The translations under genes were made by a program, and so were the position numbers. Below the pieces are notes generated by a model. The model was not told where the DNA came from. It was given only the letters and a program-made list of their open reading frames with translations, and ran no database searches. Positions 5,641-12,270 of a stretch of DNA of 15,019 bases are shown here, piece by piece. The stretch is from Nitrososphaerales archaeon TH5896. GTDB taxonomy: Archaea > Thermoproteota > Nitrososphaeria > Nitrososphaerales > Nitrososphaeraceae. The stretch lies in contig JAATVP010000056.1 in the NCBI GenBank assembly GCA_014523625.1, positions 1 to 15,019 of the forward strand, written 5' to 3'. How positions within the stretch are numbered: position 1 is the stretch's first letter; every line of letters starts with the position of its first letter.

Positions 5641-6612
5641 CTGACTAAAAAAAATTTAGCTTCAACCTTTCTTAAAGGAAAAAGACGGGGCGATAAGATA
5701 TTTCGTGGTACAGTTATCGCTGCTGCGGGTTATAGCGCACTTATGCTAATCCTTGTCGCCTTTGCAGTAGGCGAGGGAGCCCTTCCGATATTTTCCCAAG
5801 AAGGCTTTCAATTTATCACAGGTACCGATTGGAACGCTGTATACGGACGCGAGTCATTTGGCGCATTACCCTATATTATTGGTACCTTGCTTAGTTCCGC
5901 CATTGCGATGGCTATTGGCGTGCCAATTAGTCTCGGAATAGCCATTTTTGTTACAGAGATGGCTCCTCATCGAATTAGTACGCCGCTATCCTTCGTCGTT
6001 GAATTACTCGCCGCGGTTCCAAGCATCATATATGGCCTATGGGCTTTGTTTGTATTTAGATTCTGGATAAGAGATCTGATTGAACGTCCACTATACGAGC
6101 ATCTGAGTTGGATCCCTTTTTTTGACAAAACACCTTTCGGGCTGGATATCTTTACCGCAGGGATAGTGCTTTCCATTATGATTATTCCAATTATCTCTTC
6201 AATAACGAGGGAAATACTTCGAGTTGTCCCTAATTCTCAGCGAGAAGCTGCGTATAGCCTTGGTGCAACGAGGTGGGGAACCCTTCGGACCGCAGTTTTT
6301 CCTTACGCAAGATCAGGCATCCTCGGTGCTTCATTTTTAGGATTGGGACGTGCAATTGGGGAAACTATTCTTGTCACGATGATAATTGGAAATGCAATCG
6401 GTCCGGCTGCAATTCCGACCACCCTGTTCTCACAAGGTCAATCGCTAGCAAGTCTTATTGCAAACGAATTCAACGAAGCAGCATCAGATTTGCATCTTTC
6501 AGCACTAATTGGTCTGGGAGCTATACTGTTGTTACTATCAATGGTAATTAATATAGGTGCAAGGTTAATGGTTTCGCGGATGGTCAAAGCTGTTCCAGGA
6601 GGGAGAGAATAA
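5641..6612 (+). CDS. pstC: Phosphate ABC transporter permease PstC
   Basis: This is one of the two membrane subunits of the high-affinity phosphate importer. It forms the channel with PstA in the cytoplasmic membrane and is powered by PstB. Hydrophobic segments suggest about six membrane helices. The ABC-permease EAA loop is REAAYSLGATRWGTLRTAVFP, coded near 6241-6303, and is followed by the family motif GLGRAIGETILV. The first ATG in frame is at 5743, but that cuts into the first helix. The frame stays open upstream to a stop at 5620-5622 and encodes a basic cytoplasmic leader with KGKRRGDKIFRG, as PstC proteins normally have. No ATG, GTG or TTG exists in that stretch, so I place the start at CTG 5641 (323 residues); CTG 5626 is the alternative. 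This start is inferred. The stop overlaps the pstA ATG by one base, implying coupled translation. Confidence 0.9.
   Translation: MTKKNLASTFLKGKRRGDKIFRGTVIAAAGYSALMLILVAFAVGEGALPIFSQEGFQFITGTDWNAVYGRESFGALPYIIGTLLSSAIAMAIGVPISLGIAIFVTEMAPHRISTPLSFVVELLAAVPSIIYGLWALFVFRFWIRDLIERPLYEHLSWIPFFDKTPFGLDIFTAGIVLSIMIIPIISSITREILRVVPNSQREAAYSLGATRWGTLRTAVFPYARSGILGASFLGLGRAIGETILVTMIIGNAIGPAAIPTTLFSQGQSLASLIANEFNEAASDLHLSALIGLGAILLLLSMVINIGARLMVSRMVKAVPGGRE
6597..6603 (+). promoter_or_regulatory. Shine-Dalgarno of pstA
   Basis: AGGAGGG lies 8 nt before the pstA ATG at 6612, inside the last codons of pstC. It is the clearest ribosome-binding site in the window. It supports translation of pstA as an internal operon gene, in contrast to the TTG genes that lie just behind promoters. 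Confidence 0.7.
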
Positions 6613-7529
6613 TGTCTGAAAATACAGAAAAGCAAGAGCGATTCCATCGGAGAGAAGTGCAGAGGGCGATGGTCAAAAACGCAAGAAAGGCTAAGATCAT
6701 CGATAAAATAGTAAGCATATTTGCAATCGCATGTGTTATTTTAGCAGTAATTCCATTGACTAGCATTTTAATCGAGGTCATAAAAAACGGAATTGCAGCA
6801 TTCAATTGGGATTTCATTACCGGAAGACCTTCTGCTATAGGTCGAGCCGGTGGTGGCATAGGCCCTGCAATTCAGGGCACTTTGATAGTAGTAGGTTTGG
6901 CGACAATGATCGGAGCACCAATTGGAATACTTACCGGTATCTATTTGTCAGAGTTTGCTGGGAATGGGCCTTTTCCCAATGGGGTTCGATTTTTCAATGA
7001 AGTGATGACGGGTTTACCTTCGGTGGTTATGGGGATAGTTGGTTACATTCTAATTGTCCTCACTCTAGGTTCGTTTTCTGTATGGGCTGGAGCTTTTTCA
7101 CTATCCCTTATCATGATTCCGATTGTGTCCCGTGTTACTGAAGAGACCATTAAGATCATCCCCAACTCTATTCGTGAGGCAGGCCATGCGCTCGGCATTC
7201 CAAAGTGGAAGATCACTCTCTTCATAACTTTCAAGTCTGCAATTAGCGGGATACTGACCGGAGTTGTGCTTTCAATAGCTAGAATTGCTGGAGAAACAGC
7301 ACCGCTTATCATGACAATTCTAGGCACTAGCTTATTCTTTACGGGCTTCAACTCGCCAGTAGACGCCTTACCCCTAAGGATATGGCGTCTCTCTTCTCAA
7401 CCTTATGAAAGTGCTCAGACACAAGCATGGGGCGCCGCACTTTTTCTTATCATGTTGGTCCTGGTTCTGAGCGTGGCCTTAAGGCTATTAGCACAACGAA
7501 GAGGCTTTGCAGTGAAGGCTGAAATTTAA
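6612..7529 (+). CDS. pstA: Phosphate ABC transporter permease PstA
   Basis: This is the second membrane subunit of the phosphate importer, 305 residues, with about six membrane helices after a charged cytoplasmic N-terminus (about 1-30). Family signatures are GGGIGPAIQGTL (about 77-88), the helix with GIYLSEFAG, TGLPSVVMGI, the EAA loop REAGHALGIPKWKITLF (coded near 7174-7224) and ARIAGETAPLI. The N-terminal third, with WDFITGRPS, also fits PstA. The ATG overlaps the pstC stop (TAATG) and has a strong Shine-Dalgarno. PstC and PstA should form the heterodimeric channel. No PstS gene lies in this locus, so phosphate must be delivered by a binding protein encoded elsewhere. Confidence 0.95.
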   Translation: MSENTEKQERFHRREVQRAMVKNARKAKIIDKIVSIFAIACVILAVIPLTSILIEVIKNGIAAFNWDFITGRPSAIGRAGGGIGPAIQGTLIVVGLATMIGAPIGILTGIYLSEFAGNGPFPNGVRFFNEVMTGLPSVVMGIVGYILIVLTLGSFSVWAGAFSLSLIMIPIVSRVTEETIKIIPNSIREAGHALGIPKWKITLFITFKSAISGILTGVVLSIARIAGETAPLIMTILGTSLFFTGFNSPVDALPLRIWRLSSQPYESAQTQAWGAALFLIMLVLVLSVALRLLAQRRGFAVKAEI

Positions 7530-7564
7530 GAGGGAACTTGGTGTCTTGTACAAGGCCGAAAGAA

Positions 7565-7592
7565 TCGATTTTTTATTGCTCCTCCCTTTTCC
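7565..7592 (+). terminator. T-rich terminator after pstA
   Basis: ATTTTTTATT followed by the pyrimidine-rich CTCCTCCCTTTTCC begins 38 nt past the pstA stop. Because pstB has its own promoter-like elements further on, this tract may end or attenuate the pstCA transcript. Confidence 0.35.
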
Positions 7593-7657
7593 ATCATCTG
7601 AACCGCAACTTTTTATGGATAGTCTGTATTCATTATTTATCGCTCTTGAAATTCTCC

Positions 7658-7683
7658 CTATATACTCTATATTCAATATATAG
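7658..7683. promoter_or_regulatory. Inverted repeat CTATATA/TATATAG before pstB
   Basis: CTATATA (7658-7664) and TATATAG (7677-7683) are perfect 7-bp inverted arms separated by 12 nt. They sit directly upstream of the pstB TATA-like box. The following ACAAGGA resembles ATAAGGA after the TATATAG of the AbrB-PhoU promoter. This is a candidate phosphate-regulon operator; AT-rich background is the main alternative. Confidence 0.4.
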
Positions 7684-7690
7684 ACAAGGA

Positions 7691-7698
7691 TTTAATTT
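7691..7698 (+). promoter_or_regulatory. TATA-like box of pstB
   Basis: TTTAATTT is centred about 27 nt before the TTG start of pstB. That spacing fits a leaderless transcript and supports the TTG as the true start. Confidence 0.45.
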
Positions 7699-7721
7699 GC
7701 GTCTCTCGAAGGGTTATTTAT

Positions 7722-8603
7722 TTGCCAGCAAAAGAGACTATCAAACCCGTATCTGAAGCTACAGGGCCTATGGGAGAGTCTTCGCCTCTCAAAGAGATTA
7801 GCGTCCGTACGGTAGAAACGACAAAACGTATAGATGAGCCCCAACGTCGGTCGAAAGTTTCAATCAAGGGAATAAATGCATGGTTTGGTTCGAAGCAGGC
7901 CTTAAAAAATATTAACTTGGAGATTGAGGAGAATGCTGCTACTGCCTTTATGGGCCCTTCCGGATGTGGAAAGACTACGCTAATAAGATGCCTAAACAGG
8001 ATGCATGAAATGACGCCTGGAGCGAAAGCTAATGGCCAAGTTATACTAGATGGCATAGATATCTACGATAAGTCCATCGATCCCGTTGTCATAAAGAGAA
8101 GGATCGGTATGGTCTTTCAGAAACCGAATCCCTTCCCAACTATGAGCATATTCGATAATGTCGCAGCTGGTTTGAAGCTGAACGGAGTAAAAGACAAGAA
8201 GCTTATAAAGGAAATAGTTGAGGAGAGTTTGGAAGGCGCCGGTCTTTGGGAAGAGGTTAAGAATGAGTTAGACAAGCCAGGTATGGGTCTATCAGGAGGC
8301 CAGCAACAGCGCCTTTGTATCGCGAGGGCATTGGCTATGCAACCTGAGGTTCTCTTAATGGATGAACCGACTTCAGCACTAGACCCTATTGCTTCCTTCA
8401 AGATTGAAGAATTAGTACACCAGCTAAAGAAACACCTTACAATAATCATAGTAACTCATAACATGCAGCAGGCTGCCAGGGTTGCTGACCATGCTGCGTT
8501 TATGTACCTTGGTGAGATGATTGAATATGGGAAGACACTGCAGATATTTCAATATCCAAAACAGGAGCTTACTGAGAAGTTTGTTAGTGGTAAGTTTGGA
8601 TAA
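7722..8603 (+). CDS. pstB: Phosphate ABC transporter ATP-binding protein PstB
   Basis: This is the ATPase that drives phosphate import through PstCA at the inner membrane face. It has 293 residues with Walker [10 protein letters not shown] (78-86), Q-loop VFQKPNPFP (131-139), signature LSGGQQQR (190-197), Walker [12 protein letters not shown] (211-221) and switch histidine H246 in IVTHN. The [16 protein letters not shown] stretch is typical of PstB. About 44 residues precede the usual first strand, a polar Thr/Glu/Lys-rich extension absent from ordinary PstB of about 250 residues. It is kept because the TTG start sits 27 nt from a TATA-like box. An internal ATG at codon 17 is the alternative. 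The gene lies 192 nt after pstA with its own promoter-like elements, so it can probably be expressed separately from pstCA. Confidence 0.95.
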   Translation: MPAKETIKPVSEATGPMGESSPLKEISVRTVETTKRIDEPQRRSKVSIKGINAWFGSKQALKNINLEIEENAATAFMGPSGCGKTTLIRCLNRMHEMTPGAKANGQVILDGIDIYDKSIDPVVIKRRIGMVFQKPNPFPTMSIFDNVAAGLKLNGVKDKKLIKEIVEESLEGAGLWEEVKNELDKPGMGLSGGQQQRLCIARALAMQPEVLLMDEPTSALDPIASFKIEELVHQLKKHLTIIIVTHNMQQAARVADHAAFMYLGEMIEYGKTLQIFQYPKQELTEKFVSGKFG

Positions 8604-8659
8604 CGTTCTTCTGGGACTACTTTACCTAGGATTAGTATTGCTGTGCAGGTCAAAATAGA

Positions 8660-9328
8660 TTGACTCGATTGCTCGACTTGGGCATAGAGAGAACGCGCGA
8701 CATTATTGGTGAGATGGCTAAGATTTCGGAGATCTGTGTATCAACTGTATTGGAGTCCTACACGAAAGGCGACGTAAAAAAAACGGAGATGTCAGAATGG
8801 GCAGAGAAGCTTCGAACGCTCCAGGAGGAAGTATCTGACCTGGCATTTGAGCTCATAACCCGATATCAGCCTGTAGCTACAGATTTAAGATATATTAGGT
8901 CATGTCTAGAGGTATCGTACGTGCTCTCACGGTTTGGAGGATACGGCTATGAAATTGTAGAAGTTCTTGATATGATGGGTTCAATTTCAGAATGCGATAA
9001 AAAAGTCGTCACAGAAGCTGCAAAAGTGACTTCCGAGATGATTTCCATTGGTGTGAGTACATTAGATTTTAGTGACAGGCAGGCTTCTGATAAGCTGTAT
9101 GATATGGATGATACTGTTGATTTGATATATCGGAATTATTTGCGAGAAATTATCACAGCCAAGAAAGAGTCACAGGATCTTTATGCTGATCCAAGATGCG
9201 TAATATCCGCACTTCATGTTCTGAGATTTCTTGAAAGAATAGCCGACCATGCTTGTTTCATTGCGGATTCAATATCATACATAGTAACAGGAAAAACGAA
9301 CCCCAGACGTGTCAAGATGAATCCGTAA
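8660..9328 (+). CDS. phoU: PhoU-like phosphate transport regulator
   Basis: This 222-residue all-helical cytoplasmic protein has two PhoU three-helix repeats (about 8-103 and 112-212). The first has the hallmark RYQPVATDLRYI (68-79). The second has FLERIADHACFIAD (190-203), with E192 and D196 as the metal-binding E-x-x-x-D pair. In the first repeat the corresponding positions are S90 and G94 (LSRFGG), so that metal cluster looks lost. PhoU proteins restrain Pst transport and Pho signalling when phosphate is plentiful. The gene follows pstB by 56 nt, probably in one transcript. The start is TTG at 8660, with a weak GCAGGT Shine-Dalgarno about 10 nt before it. As no PhoR is encoded here, it more likely acts on PstB/PstC directly or on the AbrB-PhoU neighbour (inference). 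Confidence 0.9.
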   Translation: MTRLLDLGIERTRDIIGEMAKISEICVSTVLESYTKGDVKKTEMSEWAEKLRTLQEEVSDLAFELITRYQPVATDLRYIRSCLEVSYVLSRFGGYGYEIVEVLDMMGSISECDKKVVTEAAKVTSEMISIGVSTLDFSDRQASDKLYDMDDTVDLIYRNYLREIITAKKESQDLYADPRCVISALHVLRFLERIADHACFIADSISYIVTGKTNPRRVKMNP

Positions 9329-9383
9329 GAATAGATGTTGCCTTGTATGTACAGCATTTTGGTAGTACTTTGTAATTAATGTT

Positions 9384-9421
9384 CATATATTTAGACTATA
9401 TAGATAAGGAGTGTCTATATG
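9384..9421. promoter_or_regulatory. Nested inverted repeats before the AbrB-PhoU gene
   Basis: CATATA (9384-9389) pairs with TATATG (9416-9421), TAGAC (9392-9396) pairs with GTCTA (9413-9417), and a palindromic CTATATAG lies between them (9396-9403), followed by ATAAGGA. The cluster resembles the element before pstB and sits just upstream of the predicted TATA box. It is a candidate binding site for a phosphate regulator, possibly the AbrB-PhoU protein itself. Confidence 0.4.
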
Positions 9422-9439
9422 ATCAACTATCGTAATATG

Positions 9440-9447
9440 TTTTATCT
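9440..9447 (+). promoter_or_regulatory. TATA-like box of the AbrB-PhoU gene
   Basis: TTTTATC is centred about 26 nt before the TTG start at 9469. This matches a leaderless transcript and indicates transcription independent of pstB-phoU. Confidence 0.4.
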
Positions 9448-9468
9448 TCTTTCACTAGCTGAATTTTA

Positions 9469-10551
9469 TTGAGTTCAATCCCTGAAAATAATGAAATACG
9501 CAAGATCCAATTTACAGGTAGATCCACATACATTCTTTCCCTGCCAAAAAGATGGATGAGTGAAATGCGTCTTAAGGCAGGTGATCCCGTAACCATAGTT
9601 CGTGAAGCAAATAACTATCTTTCTATAATTCCAAGTGCTGTTAGAAGCCCTAGCCCCATAGATGAGGCTAATTCGACTGTGCTTTCTAGTGAATCATCTA
9701 ATACTATAAAACGAAAAGTGGTGTCTATGTACTTGGCAGGTTATAATATCATTAATCTAAAGGCAAAGACAGGAAGAATATTGCCATCACAAAGAGATGC
9801 AGTTAGGGATGTCGTTCGAAGAAATCTAGTAGGCACGGAAATAATTGCCGACGCTTCGGAGATAATCACTATTCAAGTTCTACTTAGTTTGCCTGAACTC
9901 TCTATTAATACAGCTGTCAGACGAATGTTTCTAATAGCCGCGGCAATGCATAGGGATGCAATGCTTTCTTTGGTTGAGTTAAATCATGAATTGGCAGAAG
10001 CAGTTATAAAATCAGATGATGAGGTAGACAGATTCAGTCTCTATATATTACGAAATCTTGTAATCGCAACACAAAATGAGAGAATTCTCCAGGAGATTGG
10101 CCTAAGAAAGCCATCTGATTGTTTGAGCTATAGGGTCGCAGTAAAAAGCATTGAACGTATTGCAGATCATGCTTCTGGGATTGCAGATAAATGTGTTGCA
10201 ATTAAGGACAAGATCGATAATGAAACCCTGCAGCAAATCGACGACATGAGTAAGCGATCTCTTGCATTAATTACTGATTCAGTAGAAGCTTTTTTGCGTA
10301 GAGATTATTCCCTCGCTGATAGCATCGTAGACAAGGCTAATGACATGCGTTTAATTGAGAATAAAGTACTTTCGTTTATTGACAATAGTGAATCACCCTC
10401 GTCCGGAACCAGAGGTCTCAATATCAAGCTCATATTAGAAGATATAAGAAGGACCGCTGAGCATGCAAGCGATATCGCTGAAGCAGCCATGAATCAGACC
10501 ATTCGAGGTGTAATAGACTTGAAGAGTTCCAGAACCAATAACGCCTCATGA
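9469..10551 (+). CDS. AbrB/SpoVT-domain PhoU fusion regulator
   Basis: This 360-residue protein has an N-terminal AbrB/MazE-type swapped-hairpin DNA-binding domain (about 9-55; IRKIQFTGRSTYILSLPKRW, then GDPVTIVRE). It is followed by a spacer and two PhoU helical repeats (about 140-245 and 255-345). The first repeat keeps a full motif, SIERIADHASGIAD (227-240). The second has DIRRTAEHASDIAE (325-338), where the usual E is R and the D is E. AbrB-PhoU fusions are an archaeal arrangement in which a phosphate-sensing module is joined to a DNA-binding domain, so a role as transcriptional regulator of the adjacent pst genes is a reasonable inference. It starts at TTG 9469, 26 nt after a TATA-like box and behind nested inverted repeats. 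It is probably a dimer, since AbrB domains need two chains. Confidence 0.92.
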   Translation: MSSIPENNEIRKIQFTGRSTYILSLPKRWMSEMRLKAGDPVTIVREANNYLSIIPSAVRSPSPIDEANSTVLSSESSNTIKRKVVSMYLAGYNIINLKAKTGRILPSQRDAVRDVVRRNLVGTEIIADASEIITIQVLLSLPELSINTAVRRMFLIAAAMHRDAMLSLVELNHELAEAVIKSDDEVDRFSLYILRNLVIATQNERILQEIGLRKPSDCLSYRVAVKSIERIADHASGIADKCVAIKDKIDNETLQQIDDMSKRSLALITDSVEAFLRRDYSLADSIVDKANDMRLIENKVLSFIDNSESPSSGTRGLNIKLILEDIRRTAEHASDIAEAAMNQTIRGVIDLKSSRTNNAS

Positions 10552-10623
10552 GTCACCAAGACTGCATAACTTGAATTTCTACGCCGACATGGACCGATCG
10601 CAAATAACTAAACTCTAAATATT

Positions 10624-11187
10624 TTATTCTTCTCCCAGTATTATGCCGGTTACATCTTGAAGCGACTTAATCCTTAAAGGCCATTGAAAGTCCTTATTCC
10701 ATGGTTGGTCAAATAATATTCCTATCTTTGGTGCAGTTATGTCAATGAGATTGGTAGGCGAGTCATCCAGTATAAAATCGAAAGGATACTCGGATTTAGG
10801 CATGGCATCGTATACGAATATGAGGTCGTCAGAAAAAATATCATGATGATCAAGCCATCTAGCTACGTAGGATACGGTCGGTCTCTCTCTTCTGGTAAGT
10901 ATTGAAATCCTAAAGCCTCTCTTGTGTATGTTTTCTATTGTATTGTTTTGATAGAGTTCGCATGGGGGAATCTCTTCCCATCGATATTCCCACACATAGT
11001 TAAATAATTCTGAAATCTCCTTGGGAGCAATCGGAAGAATTTTAGAAATATCCCAGGCATAGATATCATTTTTTTTGATATTTGTGTGGTATCGTTCGTT
11101 GTATTCTTTTACCCAAATAACCATCGTGTCTGCCAAGACCGAATCAAAATCTAAAGCAAAAGTCTTAACCGAGCCTAAAGTATTCAC
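10624..11187 (-). CDS. HAD-superfamily hydrolase, 5'-nucleotidase (NT5C)-like
   Basis: The haloacid dehalogenase motifs are complete. Motif I is ALDFDSVLADT with nucleophile D13 and acid D15, motif II is SILTRRE with T98, the motif III lysine is K131, and motif IV is ILDDSP with D141-D142. The small helical cap after motif I (about 20-85) and the overall length of 187 residues fit the 5'(3')-deoxyribonucleotidase-like group. A phosphomonoesterase acting on nucleotides or a related small phosphate ester is therefore likely, but the substrate is uncertain. The start is set at GTG 11187, four residues before the strand leading into motif I. The open frame extends to 11280 with a hydrophobic leader unlike the family. 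A TTTTATTA box about 31 nt upstream supports the shorter start. It is convergent with the AbrB-PhoU gene and may release phosphate in the same physiological setting. Confidence 0.8.
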   Translation of the reverse strand: MNTLGSVKTFALDFDSVLADTMVIWVKEYNERYHTNIKKNDIYAWDISKILPIAPKEISELFNYVWEYRWEEIPPCELYQNNTIENIHKRGFRISILTRRERPTVSYVARWLDHHDIFSDDLIFVYDAMPKSEYPFDFILDDSPTNLIDITAPKIGILFDQPWNKDFQWPLRIKSLQDVTGIILGEE

Positions 11188-11280
11188 AATATTCAATGGA
11201 TGTATGAGAAGAGATAATAAAACTGTTAATTTTTTAAAGTAAATGATAGCGGAATATCGATAACCTAGACTGCAAGTCAA

Positions 11281-11687
11281 AAATTATCACTTACTTGGTT
11301 TCTATAGGAAGGTAGTCGATTTGTTGTAACAAGAGTTTCCTTAGAATATCCTTAAGACCTTTGACGTTGGATAGGATAATTAAGAATTTGTATTAAATTA
11401 AATAAATAATGTAATGTTATCCATCATTGGTAATATGGTTAAAGCTGTCTTATAAATATTATATAGATCCAGTAGAGCTATATTGATGGTTGCAAGAATT
11501 TCAAAAATTAATAAGTAATGCCAAAAGGTACAGTTATTTTGTCTGACCGTTAGAGAGTTACTGCTAATAAATATCAGGTAGGAATTGGCTAACGATAACT
11601 GATTACGGAACGAATAGCGTTTTGACCGAATCTTCGATCTCATAAATAAAGATATAATATATAGTATGATGATTAAATAGGTCAAAG
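11281..11687. other. AT-rich intergenic region before sixA
   Basis: This 407-nt region is strongly AT-rich. A minus-strand frame (11398-11685) could encode 95 hydrophobic residues from a TTG, but it overlaps the sixA promoter, has biased Ile/Leu/Tyr/Asn composition and shows no motif, so it is not called. The only element supported is the TATA-like box before sixA. Confidence 0.45.
11652..11664 (+). promoter_or_regulatory. TATA-like box of sixA
   Basis: ATATAATATATAG is centred about 29 nt before the TTG start of sixA, which suggests a leaderless transcript. It also contains TATATAG, the half-site seen before pstB and the AbrB-PhoU gene. Confidence 0.45.
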
Positions 11688-12188
11688 TTGGAACTCTATG
11701 TAATGCGACATGGGGAGGCAGTCAAGAATATTCAATCTGGACCATCTGCTTCTGACGCTGATCGGCCTCTAACCATGTCGGGTAAAAAAGAAGTAGAAGA
11801 GATTTCATATTTTCTGAAAAACCTAAACATTAAATTTAGTCTGATTATCTCTAGTCCGCTAAAAAGGGCACACCAGACCGCGTTTATTGTGTCCAAGATT
11901 TTCAAGGTCGCCAACCATTTGGAAGATTGGGATGAACTTAAACCGGAAGCGGCTAAGCAAGGTCTCGTTGATAAACTTTCCAAACTCGGGGAAGATTCTA
12001 CAATTCTCCTCGTGGGTCATGAACCCTTTCTTAGTTCGTTTATATCCGAGATTGCATTCGGGAATCTTGGAGGAAATCTAGTGCTTAAGAAAGGAGGCTT
12101 TGCGAAGCTTAGGATTCTGTCAAATTTTCCCAAAATGAATGCCGAGTTACGCTGGCTATTGAGTCCCAGATTGATGCGACGCTCTTAA
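11688..12188 (+). CDS. sixA: SixA-type histidine phosphatase
   Basis: This 166-residue member of the histidine phosphatase (phosphoglycerate mutase-like) superfamily matches the short SixA group. It has the catalytic R7-H8-G9 motif in YVMRHGEA, S56-P57 and R60 in ISSPLKRAHQTA, the acidic DELKP segment (82-86), and the second catalytic histidine H111 in VGHEP. The C-terminal ELRWLLSPRL also fits SixA. The family removes phosphate from phosphohistidine proteins or small esters through a phosphohistidine intermediate. In archaea the target is not settled. Its position just before ppx and after the pst locus suggests a role in phosphate metabolism, not only two-component signalling (inference). 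It starts at TTG 11688, about 29 nt after a TATA-like box. The PLTMSGKKE segment is the usual spacer of the family. Confidence 0.88.
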   Translation: MELYVMRHGEAVKNIQSGPSASDADRPLTMSGKKEVEEISYFLKNLNIKFSLIISSPLKRAHQTAFIVSKIFKVANHLEDWDELKPEAAKQGLVDKLSKLGEDSTILLVGHEPFLSSFISEIAFGNLGGNLVLKKGGFAKLRILSNFPKMNAELRWLLSPRLMRRS

Positions 12189-12270
12189 CCCCTTGAGTAT
12201 TTGCTTGGAGAGCCGGATTCTTGCAAGGACTACTTAATTACCTAGCTCATAGATCTTTAGTGGGAAGGAA

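Noticed and set aside
10624..11280. Longer N-terminus for the HAD protein (31 extra residues)
   Set aside because: The extra residues form a hydrophobic leader not found in soluble HAD nucleotidases, and a TATA-like box lies inside that stretch, so the GTG at 11187 is preferred.
11398..11685. 95-residue minus-strand hydrophobic frame from a TTG
   Set aside because: It overlaps the sixA promoter, its composition reflects AT-rich DNA, and it has no basic membrane-protein pattern, motif or ribosome-binding signal.
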